A stretch of 64,000 nt of DNA, from NCBI GenBank assembly GCA_001939145.1, contig LSRX01000421.1, positions 141,831 through 205,830 of the forward strand, written 5' to 3'. The translations under genes and the position numbers were made by a program. This document shows, one piece after another, positions 45,901 to 58,800 of this stretch; position 1 is the first letter of the stretch; the number at the start of each line of letters is the position of its first letter. The DNA is from Symbiodinium microadriaticum (Eukaryota; Sar; Dinophyceae; Suessiales; Symbiodiniaceae). The notes below the pieces were generated by a model that ran no database searches, had not been told where the DNA came from, and worked only from the letters and a program-made list of their open reading frames with translations.

Positions 45901-48900
45901 CTTGTCTGGTTGCCTGTGTAGTCTGTCTAACAGACGCTGGGCGCTCTGCCTAATGTAGACACTTCTATGCTGTGCAGGAGCTCGTCCTTCGGCCGCTCAT
46001 GCCACTTCTCCAGGGACTTGTGCTATTGACGTTTATGCGTGCTTCATCCAGTCTTTGTGACTTGAAGAACCCAGAAAATCTCCTCAGAACTCAGCAGGAC
46101 GGCGCTACCAAGTTGAGATCGATGCCCACATAGTCCAGGCAGGTTGGCGAAGCATCAGTCGAGACACGGCGCCATCCATGTGTGACAACATGCTACGTCG
46201 CATGGAAGCAAGCCACAGGAATGCACATCCACTTGCTCGCACATTCGCTACGGCGCTTGAAGGTATGCATGCATGTGAAGAATCTGAAACCGATCTCAAA
46301 AGGTCCGAATCACCAAGCATTCAGAACTTGCCAGGACCGGGCTGGAAACCATTTCGGTTATCTGCGCGGTCCGGGGCTCCAGGCCGGCCTTAGACAATGC
46401 TCTGAAGCAAAGCACGAGATGATTAAGGTTGGACAATGTGTTTCACGAACAAGCGCAGTGTGGTCCTTTTCCGTTGTCCACAGGTCCACATCCTCGAAGA
46501 TCGAGAGGCTGCAAGTGAAGCTGTCATGGACAGACTCGAAATACAACCTTCATCTGCATCAATGAATCAATCTACACGAGTGTTTTTGCCGTTTAGGACT
46601 GACAGGGTTGACCAGGCGCCGCGCCTCATGTCGATGATGCCCGGCAGTGGCTCGACAGGAGACTGGAAGCTCGTGATGCGACACTTTGAGCAAGACCTGC
46701 AGTCTGACGTGGCAAGCAAAACCATGCCTATCACATTGCCGTGTGTGTTTAAAGAGGAGTCGAACCCTGGGCTGTGCTTACCTTGACCTTCAGCGAGGCC
46801 GCCGAAAGCACGACATATTGCGAGTCGGGCTGTCTGGACTCCAACGCATTGCAGGCTGTGGAGAGTGGTCAGGGCAGCCTCCAGGTGGCGTGCACCCTTC
46901 CAGCTGAAACGCTTTGGAGGCTTTCCACCCTCTACAGCTGTCAGGTGATGCCCAAGATCGCTTACGGGGCCATGTTGGAGCTTCCGGTGTCTCAGGCAGT
47001 CCTAGTGCGCGAGAAGGCGCTGCAGCACCGTCGCACGTCGGTTCCCAGCTTCACTGAGAGCAGAGAGATTCGGGCAGGTAATCTTCAAGCTTCCGCCGGG
47101 ACAGCGCTACACACCTGACATGGTCTGGAGCCGACTGCTTGCTGTCTCGCTGTCTCTTTGGTAAGCCTAAAGGGAGAAGTGATGCAGCGCCACAGTATGG
47201 AAAGTCCGCAGCCTCTCACACGCTTGCTATTGAGGAATATATGGTCTCCTTGCCTACGGGGCTTCTCCGCGATCGATTGGGGAACGAGGCACCATTCTTG
47301 CGATATGGCACCTTCTGGGCTATGACATGAACACAGCCACAACTCGTATGGGATTCAGACAGGTTGCAGCTACCAGTGCTGGATCCTTTACCACGCTGAG
47401 CGGGCTGACGCCTGAGCTGTGAAGCAGAAGTGGGATCAAGGAAGTTGAAGCGTGGTCATTTTGCGGATTTTGCACCTCAGGGTGGTCACCACGAGCGATT
47501 ACACCGGTGCCGGCATGTGCGGACCCTGTAACCTGAGGAGCGCTAGCCGAGTTCGTAGACAGCTGAGTGATGTAAGCATGCTATGTATTATAAGGCCTCG
47601 AATTCCAACGGCCGACGAAGCTGTGGAGGACGGACAGATTTTGAAAGCTGGATTGCACAGAGCAACTCTGTGACTTCTTGCTAGCTTTCGCCAGGGCTTT
47701 CCAGACCTTCTGGCAACGTGGCCCTTCCAAGGAGCAACGGACGTGCGCTGCACAGAAATCCAAAACCGCGTGAGGATCATTTAGTTCCATGCACAACGGA
47801 ATCCTACGGGTAGATCTGCTGCGTGGTTGTAAGTCTTGCTGGTTAAGTTTGCCGCTTAGGTACCTCCTCGAGCGAACATCGAAGTTTTCCTTTACTTCGC
47901 GGCCCCTGTGGAGCCGCAACCTCGTAAACACTGCATACGATGGGTGTGGTCCATGGGTTTGCATGCAGCACCCGCTCGAAGAAGGAACCTGATGCCACAT
48001 GTCGTGCTTTGAGGTGGACTTTGGTGGGCCAAGTGCGCCTGCGCAACGAGACTGATGTGATGAGCCCTGGCTGGAGACACTACCTTCGCGGAGTTGACTT
48101 CGTCTGTTGCGACGGGCAGCCAATAACGATGATATGATCTCAGTAGTTCTGCTAGAGACTACCTGATACATGCGTAGGGACGGCACGTGCAACAATGTGG
48201 GATGGTCACGCGGCGATAAACCGGGGAGTAATGCTCTGAGGACGACGATTCCTACCAGCGAGTATGTGCCAGGGAGGCCCGAATCCGTCGCGACTTGCTT
48301 GTGCCGGCGTGCCTGGAGTATCAGAGTCTCAGCCGTAAACGATCACCCGATGTTGCCTCTTTGTCAGATCGCTAGCCGGAGCCTCATTGATCTTCAATCG
48401 CCAGGCCCGGACCCCTCGATGTGCTTCCGCAGCACCGCGCTGTGAAGGTGGGGGGTCAACTGCATCTCTGACTTCACCCACCCTCACTTGAAGCTCTTTA
48501 CCTGATTCTGCTTCTGCTGTGTCCTCCGACAGTGCTATGGAGTGCTACGGTTTAGGTGAGACTGCCGACGCCTGGGCTTGGCACTCAGCCAGCTTTGGCC
48601 ATGAGCCGCAGTAAACTCGTGGTTCGCCAAAAGCGAGAGCCACCAGCTCAACTCAAGTCACGGCTCGCGAGCAGCCATCGAAGAAGCCACGCAGAGACAG
48701 CTCAGAAAACCGAGTCTTGCCGTTCTGCAGGGGCTTCCCGATGCTGCGGCTTGGGCAGAGCTACACCTTGATACTGGATTCTGGCTCGCTGCAGGAAGCC
48801 TGCACGAGAGATGCTTTCATGTGGTTCTGTTGCAATGATCTGGAGACAGCTGGCTTGAGGGTCTCGTACGTGACTTGTACTCTCAGTCTTGCTATTCTCT

Positions 48901-49765
48901 GTTGCAGCCTGACGCGGAGGACATTGGAATGGGGAATATGAGCGAAGCCATCCGGGTGGAGTTCAAGTGTCTGCTTCTCGCCTACACATGGAACCATGCT
49001 TCACTGAGTGAATGTGGACCTTCTTGCTGCCGTGCAACGGACCTCCTCTCTTGCCATGCTCCATGTTCATGTTGCGCATTCTGCCGCAGGGAGATGCTGC
49101 AGGGCACAGCCAGTCCTCGCGCTGTGGCCGCCGACGTTGCGCAGGGCGAGACCCAGGCACCTTTTGGGCTCCAGGGCCGTTGGAGTTTGAGGCAGTTGAC
49201 TGGGCCGGGATGACCACAACGCCAACATACATTCTGTCACAATTCATGTTGCTTTCTTCCTGGCTAGTCCTACCGATGCATTGTTGTAAGGACGATCAAA
49301 ATTATGTCGCCTAGATCTTGATGTTATCACCTGAAGGATTGCAACTGCTACTCTTGTGAAGGGTGGCTGGCAACTTCGATATCTTCGCAGGTGCCAGGAT
49401 CGCGGCACATCTTCAGCGTATGGTACAGCGAGGCTGGTTAGGGCCTGGGCTGCACGACAGTCTGCATCAATCCGCTGCTGTTCTGTGCTTATTGTCATCG
49501 TTCCTATCATCGTACGGTTCTCTCCTCTTGCTGCTGCTGCTCCTTGTCCTACAAATTTCCACCACCACCACCACCACCACGACGACGACTACTCCTACTC
49601 CTACTCCTGCTCCTGCTCCTACTCCTACTCCTACTTCCACTCCTACTCCTACTCCTACTCCTACTCCTGCTCCTGCTCCTACTCCTACTCCTACTTCCAC
49701 TCCTACTCCTACTCCTACTCCTACTCCTACTCCTACTCCTACTCCTACTCCTCCTCCTCCTCCTC

Positions 49766-49804
<39 letters not shown>

Positions 49805-49814
49805 CTAGTACTAG

Positions 49815-49892
<78 letters not shown>

Positions 49893-52800
49893 CACTAGCA
49901 CTACTACCACGACGACGACTTTAGCTGTGACTCCGACTATGGCTATCACTCTGGCTATGACTGCCACTACGACGGCGACTGCTGCTACTGTTGCCACTGC
50001 TACTCGCACCGGTATCGAAACGGCTACTGCTACTTCTCACTGCCACTGTCATTCTTATTCTTTTTCGTGCTATCATCATTCTCGCAACTGTTTAGCCCTG
50101 AGCGTGGCACGTCATGATGTTGCGGTTACCAGGACATCGTAAAGGCCATTGACCAGAAGCCAGCGGTCTCTTTGCAGCTTCCTGGAGGCTCTTGGATGGG
50201 TTTGGGGTTTAGGGACTAGGTAGGTCTCCAACCATTCTGGCGATTTACGCGCAGTTGCAAATTCTTTCGAGAAGATGGCAGCTGCAGTAAAGTTTCTGTT
50301 CTCAGCAAGTCTGAGTAGGATGAGCATAAGATTTCATAGAGTCATCGTTTAGGACCCCAAGTTGAAAATCCATGTCATCCAGGTTGAGAAGTAGGCATCG
50401 GCAATGTTTTTGGAAGCCAGGGGCAGCATGGAGAAGGAAGCCTCGAACACGTGAGTCGCACCACAACCTCAAAGCATGGAAGGTGGCCGGGCGGAGCTGC
50501 CGGGAGAGAGCCAGGAGGCTCCAAACACCCTTGCTCTCAAGGGGCTCTATGTATTTACAGTTTATAGTCCGGAGGGCTCTGCTTGACTGGGACTGGCAAC
50601 TCGCTGCATAATTCCTGAGCAATGGTGTGCAGGTGCAGATCCGGGGCAATCGTCTGACCATGACCTTCCCACCCCATGTGCGGAACCCGGTCTGCTCATT
50701 CTCGCAGATTGCAGTTCTGCCTGAGCTGTCTGCTTGTCTGCTCCACCGGTGCAGCGACAGTCACGCAGGGTGGCAAAGCAGAAAGGAGCGCGTTTCCACG
50801 ATGTTCTCCACTCTTCTCGTTTGGGTGTATCCTCTTTGTGATGCCGGGAAGTTTCAAGCAGCAGATGTTTGTCTCGAAACGATGGAAGCAGTTCTTTTGG
50901 TCGGGCCCCTTCCTTTAGACTCTGCAGCATGAATGCTATGTTGCAATAGCACCATGCAAGCATATGACATATGTTTTTGCCCGCAGACAGCAGATCCAGT
51001 TGCGAGTGCACTTCAGAAACTTGCCGGATGGGCTTTGTCGTTCAGTCCGGATGTCCCAGCTTCGGTTCTGTTTCAGATCTTGACCTAGGTCATGGCCTCC
51101 GGAGGGGTCTTCACTCTTCGCGTGCCCCGGTTCCTGTTCCTGGACTGCCTCGCCAACAGAAGCCCAGAGCTGCACAGATCAGCTTCCGGGATGTGATGGA
51201 TTTATGAATGCATGCGGCTTCTGTGAGGACGCAACGCAGCGGACAGACAACATCTTGGAGGCCACTGTGTCCCACCGCGTTTCAGCATTGTACAAGTAAC
51301 TTCGGGTAGAGAGTAACTCAGTAGCCAAGCAACAGCAACTCCAATCTTGACAAGCACCAATGATTTGATAGTTGCACCCAAACGGAAACACTCGTCTGAG
51401 ATTGAGATACCCGTGTTCAGTTGCGGGGTGTACGTGCTCTCAGCCGAGACGATTTCCCAAGTCAAAAGATAAGCTCCCTACAAGCCCTGCACGCAGGGTG
51501 GCGGCAATCCCTCCTTAGAGGACGCTGGGTATGCACGGAAGTTCGGGGTTTCAGGGTCCAGGTGGTCAGTTTCGCGCAGGTTTCGGGTCGAAACGCGCAG
51601 GAGAGGTTCGGAACATGCCGGAGCAGTTTCGGATTCGTGAAGCATCATAGGGGCTAGGAGTGTTCATTTCGCCCGACCTGTTGTGGAGCATCCATGGGCG
51701 CTTGGAGTATTCACAGCAGCGTAGCTCTAGTATTTGCACTTTGCAGGCGGCGACCCTCCCGGCAACAAAAAGGTGTCTTTTGATTTTTTACCATATCCGA
51801 CGGCACCGGCTCCACCTCCACAATTCCTTCGATTTGAGAAGCTGGTCCAGCCGCAGCAAAAGTAAATTGCTGTCAAACACAAGACTGAAGAACAACATGC
51901 TATATCCACGGTTTTACGCCGAGCGCAAGTTGCGCAGCCTGTTTGCACTGTGGTCCAAGAGCTGTTCACACTGTTGCTGACAGCTCGTTTTGCACTCATG
52001 AGGTGTAGACGCTTGCTTCATTCCGTGTGTTTTCGAGGCTTTCCGGCCACAGTTTCACATTCCACATTGGTTCAGAGATCTCAGGCTTCCAGCGCACAAA
52101 GTTGAATCTCAGGCAGAGTTGGCGATTACCTTCTCCGTCGAGCCAGAGGCATCGGATCGGTGAGGAGCCCTGCTTCGGAGACCCCAGGCCCCCAGACCAG
52201 TCAGCGAAGTTTTCCGGGCGTGTCTGGCGCAAAGCGGCGCAAACAATTAGAATCCGTAAGACTAAGAGTAGTAGTAGTGGTAGCAGCACCCATTCGTATG
52301 ATAAGCACGAGAAACAAGTAGTGAGAATAACATTAATGCACAGACCAGGAATCAAAGTTCATAGTCTGAACAGCCATGAGTGCTGTACCAAGGCCAAGCC
52401 TGAACTTGACATATTGCCGGCCCGCATACGAGGAGGACTGCCATGACACTGCTTGCTGTGTAAGCTTGTCGCAGAAAAGAAGTCGTAGAGAACGGCATGC
52501 CCGCACAAAGAGCTACGATATCTTGCCATCAATTCCCGGGAACTGGCAGGACCTGGATGCGCCGCTGCACGAGTTTCCAGCAGAGGGGAGCGTCCTCCTC
52601 GCATTCAGCGAGCCTGCCGCGGTCTCAGTGGTTTAGAGTGTGGAGTTTGTGCTTACGGCCTTTATCGCGGCGCTTCCTGGTACTTTCCAAGGTAACCGGT
52701 GGACCCGGGAACGTGACTTTCGTGCCCAGGCTCTGGTGGATGCATCCGCGTGGGTTGCAGTGCAACAACCCTTCTGGCAGGTCCTTCATGTCGCCAACAA

Positions 52801-55800
52801 TCGACGTGCCCGGTATGGCGGCGATCACGGCAGGCACAGTGGCAAGATACCTGCCTACGTTCTTCGGGGACTAAGTCGACCAAGTGACAAAGCTGCACCA
52901 GTAGCCTTGCCGACATGACCTTGTTGCAGGCAGCTACGCGCTGCTGTCACCTCACGGACTGCTGCCTGGCGAGGCCGTGGGATATGCAGTTCCAAGGAAA
53001 CCTGTCTTGCGCATACCCGTCGCACAAAGCTCCACATTGTGAACCAGCTCGGTTGCGGAGTGTGCATTCTAGATGATTTTAGGATTCTGACACGCCGGAG
53101 GTCTACAACGTGACTGTTGCAGAAGACGCTTTCCTGGACTTCGATGGATACATGCTCGAGCCGATCGACGAGGAGTGTCGTCCCCATCAATTGCTCGGGG
53201 CGTTACAGACATGGTTCTTTCAGTGTCGATTTGCAAGCCAACTGCATAACGAAATATGCTCCGAGGTATGTCATTTCCACGATGCCAGAGCTCAGGCCGA
53301 GAAGTAATGCCCGTCATGTCTTGTCATGCTGCAGAGAGATCGAGACCGTTTCCACGTCATTCGCTCACTGAGCTTGGCACTTGCCTGTGCCAGTTCTCGT
53401 CTCGTTAGCATGCATGCCACTGCAGGCTCTGTGCATTCTGAGCACAACTGCTTGATGCTGCAACCTGCACCAGGTTCTTCCAACTTGGTGATCAGTGCCC
53501 CTGCCATGCTTAGAACAGTTTTTGTAGATGACTTTTTTAAGTGGGAGTGCCGCTTGAGGCAGCAGTTCACCCGGATTTCACACCCGCCAGGAACTGGGTT
53601 GATCCGGCATCAGTGGCGCGGCGCCCAGATGTGCTTGGATGTTGCAAGTACAAGCCGGCGAATCCGAGTCGCTTGTGCTGCACACCTCAGGCACCTGGTG
53701 GGCGCATGGCACCTGCAGCCACCGTGGACTCTGCCAACCGTGTGGTGGTGATTGGTGGTGCTCCGGATGAAATTTATTTATATAGAGCCACCTCGAACGG
53801 CTACATGGACCACTTCGAGATCGCAAACTGTAGAATGGCAAGACATTGCCAGACTAGTCACGTCTGGGTTGAGGCAGAATGGATCCCTCAATCAAGCCTT
53901 CTGGGTTCCACTTCAACAGCATGTTCTACACCCGAGACCCGAGAAAACAGCCGACTGTCCCCACACTTCACTCACCGTTGAGGGCGCAGTGGTCGGAGCT
54001 CCTCTATTCAGGCGGGCAGGGGACTGTTTGGACTTGCGCGTGTGGCCTGTGTAGCCTGGCATTGTTGCTATTTCGTTTTGTATGCGCGGGCCAGAGACAT
54101 TCTTATGGTCCTTGTCCTGGAGAGTGAAGCAAGACTTGCTTGTCGATGAAGTGCAGGGACGTGACATGAACGACGTCTGGGCTTTGTCCACACACAAAGA
54201 GGCGGGGCGCTGCAGCGAGAAAGGTTTTGCCAGAAGCCTTGTCTGTCTGATGCAGAACCGGGTAGTGTCGGGCCAACAGCATAGCCAACAGGTCCAGGTT
54301 CATAATCGTGGCGAGGCTTACGTGTTTCGAGGTCTTCGGGGCCGTGCTTGTGCATCTTTGATTCGTCTTTTTGCTTCAGGAGTTCTGCGCTGCCGCGTTT
54401 TTGCTTGCACCTTCTTTATGTGCTCAAAGTCAGAATCATTTGGCAGGGCAAAGGGCCGTTGGCCCACTACAGTTCAAAACAAGTCAGTATAGCAACTCGA
54501 AGCAATCCTGTGCAGAAGTATTCAAGAGATTGTGCAAGGTGAACTGCGCCTCCGCCTATGAAGGCGAGACGAGCTGCTCTCTGGAGCGATGTGAGCCTGA
54601 CGAGATGGGAAGGCCAGTGCTTGCACATGCAAGGCTTCAGGGTTTCCGGGTCTCAAGATGACGCAGTGGCCATAATCGTATGGATGATGTGCCATGGACG
54701 TGCAAACGAAAGGAGTTTTAAACCCCCAGGCCTCACGACAAACAAACCAAGATCCCTCGCCCGTACGAAGCTGGACATCATCAGCACGACATAACACAGT
54801 CGAGAACTGTTTGCTTGTTCGCCTGTTCCAACCTGTGTTCAGCCTTACATTTGTGGCCGTGCCACTCGCCGTGCTTGTGCACCGCAGCATATCGCTTTTT
54901 CGAGGTATTTCTTGGGAGATCAGACTACACGTCGCTTCGTCTGGAGGCGGAAGAGCAGAGTCCTAAGCGGGAAGATCTCTGGAAAGACTCACCAGCTTCT
55001 CGAATTGAGCGCGATGTTGTTGAGAATGTCATGTCGTTACTGAGGCGCCAGTGGCGGCGATTGTATAGCTGCCAGCGGGGAAACGAGGACAGTCAACCCC
55101 ACTGCTCTGATTGTGTCTGACTCTTGTGATGGCCTCTAGGAAGCCTGTTGCCCTAGTGACGATCACGCGTGCTTCCGCACCCGAACAGCCCGAAAACTTG
55201 TAGGCCGCCTGGCATCAGCTCAAAGAATCAGGAGCCAGCTGGGGGAGGAGATCGCGCGAAAGACGGAGCAATGTCCCAGCCCTACATACTGGCACAGTTG
55301 CTATGCCAACCCAGCGGCGCAACAATCCTCAAGCATCAAGAGTGGCATTTTCACAGCCTCCAGCCGCTCCTTCTGGCTGATCTCGGATTTGTGCGGATCC
55401 CGTGATTCTCTCGCAAGGCAATTGTCCGACATGTACGTCGCCTCCTGGCCCTCCAAATGGGCCTCAGCTCCCGAGTGACATGCTGAACGAGTCGCTGCCT
55501 CGGCACCCCAGCAGGGAACCAGCCTCCCACCAAGCCAGCGGCCAAGGTTTTATGTGCAGGACTACACCTTGGTGCCCTCGGATGACACTCGGCCCCTTCT
55601 GTGCACAAGCGGGATGACACCGACAGGCACGAGCACGCTTGAGAAGTGGAGCTAGCAATCACAAAGAGACGTGACGTCCGTGATGTTGTCTCTGCAGAGG
55701 CAACTTCAGTTGCAGCCTGAGACTCCATGGCTGCTTCAGAATGTCAGCGTGGGCAGCAGGAGGGCAGTTCGGCCATCTGAGGTTGTAAGTTGTTCGACAG

Positions 55801-58800
55801 ATACTTCGCAGTGTTCGCCAGTGCCTGATCTGCCTGTGCACAATGCAAGGTGGTACTGTGCAGGCTTTTCGGCGGTCAACCCTTTCATTGGACCTTCATG
55901 TTGCAATGATGCCCAAAGGAGACTCCATATCCTTCTTGCGAGAACTCCACATGCAAGGCCTGCAGAAACGGGCGGCCGATGCCATGCATGTCTCTGATTC
56001 AGCACCAAGATGCACCAAGTGATGGCATTTGCACGCATTTTCAGCATGATGAACTACAGAACCCGTAAATCGTTCCGAAACGCGCATTAAACAGTGTCCA
56101 GGGCTGTAAATAAGGCGTTGGAGCAGTGAATCAGCCAAAAGGGTTGACAAATCCGGAACCTCAGCAGAGTGTGAAGTGGCAAATCTCATCAGGATCTGGA
56201 AGCGTCGGCCCCAAACCTCAGGCAAAACGAACAGCATCTGTACCAGAAAGTCAGAAGCCCGTCATAGAGGTCATTGGCGGGAATATGTAGGAATCAGCCA
56301 CATGCGCCAAGACTTCTGCAGGACAAGGCTAAACACCTTGCAGGTGCGAATGCGAGACCCAGCGAGAAACATGAAGACCAGCGAGGTCACAACCCTTGCG
56401 CAAGTTCGATGCTCTCCGTTTTCAGCGCAGGCGCCTCCTGACGTTCAGAGCCTGGAGAACTTCGCTGCCTGGGATTGGAATTCGTCGGCGCCTTTCTTGT
56501 GCTTCGCGAGTTGGCCACGGTGCAGTTTCACACTCCCACTCTCGACATGTTGCCTCCCGCTGATGCTCCATCGTCAGGTCGGCAGATGGTCAATACTGCC
56601 CCAAGCTTATGTTGACCCACATCATGACAGCAGCATGCCCTCTTGATTTGGTTGCGGATCGAGTCGGAAGCGAGTCCAAAGGTCCCAACATTTCAGCAAG
56701 CAAGCGCGCATCTCAGCATCACAGTGTTCCCTTACCGTTTGAGAAAGTTCTGTGAACCCAGTGCGCTTGTCTTTAGCAGTAGCACAAAGTTCGTCTTGCC
56801 ACAGAGGGATTCTCAATCCGGCCTGCAGCAGATGCACAGCTTCGCCCTGTTCCACGGTGAGTAGCAGAAACATGAGGGTTTCAACGAAGTGCTGAGTGCT
56901 GCGATGTGATGCGCTGAATCAGTCCATTGCCACACGGCGGCATCTGCGCTGTGCTCTGTTCTCCTGGATTCAAGGCTGCGGGCTCGGTAGAGCCAGAGAG
57001 AAGTCCAATGATTCTAGGTTCAGCGGGAGAGAGCACAGCTTGTGCAGTCGCTGTAGCAATGACCGCTCATATCCTCACATCCTGGAGCCATGGTTCTTAC
57101 GAGCCGTTTAGCACAAGGACTAGTGCTGGCACTGCTCTCCAGCAGAACTTGTGCTGCTGTCTGTTGTCGTGCAGTCGAAGCTCTAAGCTCCGCTGGATGT
57201 CGTGGACATTTCGTGCCTTCGCGGTGCCTTCCCGTGGTGGCTGACGTCAGGTAAGCTGGTAAACTGGTACCGTAGTACCCGAAACTTAGCTTCTTCCCCG
57301 GCGGAGAGCGCCTAGCAGGCTTGCAGGATTGTAAATGGCAGCAGCTTGATGAAACACGACTTGTACTGCCGCTTCCCTTCGATATCCTGACAGGTTGACA
57401 ATGTCTACCGCTGCCAGCAAGGGCAGTTCGTGGCGCTCCGGCTTCTGTTTATTGGAGGTGACATGTCTTGCCACATCTTTGCCAAATGCAGGGACAACGT
57501 GAATCGGATGCAATTTGAACAGCTTTTACAAGGAGTGTTGGCACCTACTGCTTCGATTTTGCTGTGGAAACGGAGATTGCGAAAATTCTAGAGCTGCTCC
57601 ACGAACGATGTCGGACCATACGACTCGGCTGTTGCTGGCAACCTTCGTCCAGCAGCCGATTGGATGTGGCATGGCTGAGGCTCCCCAGTGCCAGAGGCTG
57701 GAGTGCAGCGAACCGTGAGATTCTCAGCTTCAGAGGACCTGGTACTGCAGAGCGCACGCGCATAATCGATAATATGCGTCTGCGCGACTCCATGTCGCAA
57801 GGTCGGGCTTGAACCAGGGACGCCACCGCCCTAGATCCGTTCCTTGCGACGTGCGCAGCGTCTCTCCATCTGGTCGAAACATCAATGCCGAGCACGCAGG
57901 TCTGGTCTGCCAAAACGACGAGGACCGGCCAGTCTTCGGCGCTGCCTGACCCCAAGAGTCCAAGTCCCTTCCGGCTCGCACTGATGGCCTCGACTTCCCT
58001 GTAAGGTGTGCGACCTTCTATGTCCGCCTGGCTATGTGCCCTCCAACTTCGTGGCCACGTGCACCACCGACCTCGTACAGCCTGAGGCACGCATGCTCGT
58101 TCGGGCTGCTCTTGTGGGAATCTGATCGTGTGTGTGTGTGTGTGTGTCACACCCAGGCCATGAGGCAAAAGTCTCGTGTTGTCTCTCTGGGCAGGCACAG
58201 CCAATCTTTACTCCGCTCGTGGAGTGTGCGTTGAGATCTCAGCAGGGCCTGTGGTGTTGCATGCACTCATTTCGCATAACTGTTGCCGCCGCTATCATAA
58301 ACTGATTGCAACTCGTACAAGTATCATAGGTATCGTCCGAGACACTATCGCCTGAACCTGCCTCCTCGAGCATTGTACGCAGAGAGTGCGAACGAATTTG
58401 AGACTCAGTTGACGGCTCAGTGGCTCGCTGAGGCCGAGCCTTTGCGGTGATTATCCCTTCACCGTCGATGCAGACGAAAACTCCGGAATGGCCTATGCCG
58501 TTGTGGAGTATGCCAGCGACAGCCGGGCAGAGTCCCCGGCTTGCTCAAGATCTCCCAAATGGCAGAACCTAGAGTCAAGAAGGAATTAATTCGTTCTCCG
58601 GCCGAGGAGATCGATGCCATGGCAACCTTAACATGCTTGTCCGGGGCCTCAGTCATGAAGGAAGCAATTCAAGCCTCCGTACCGATTTCTTTTCAGCTCA
58701 TGTGGGAGTCTCAGGGAAGGCTACTCTCCGGGCGGGTCTGCCTTCGGCCTCTCCGGCAGCCTGGAGTTGAGGCAAGACACGAACGAGACAGATCTGCTGC

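Noticed and set aside
49363..50142. A 259-codon open frame with polythreonine and proline
   Set aside because: Most of it is the trinucleotide array; the unique ends carry no motif.
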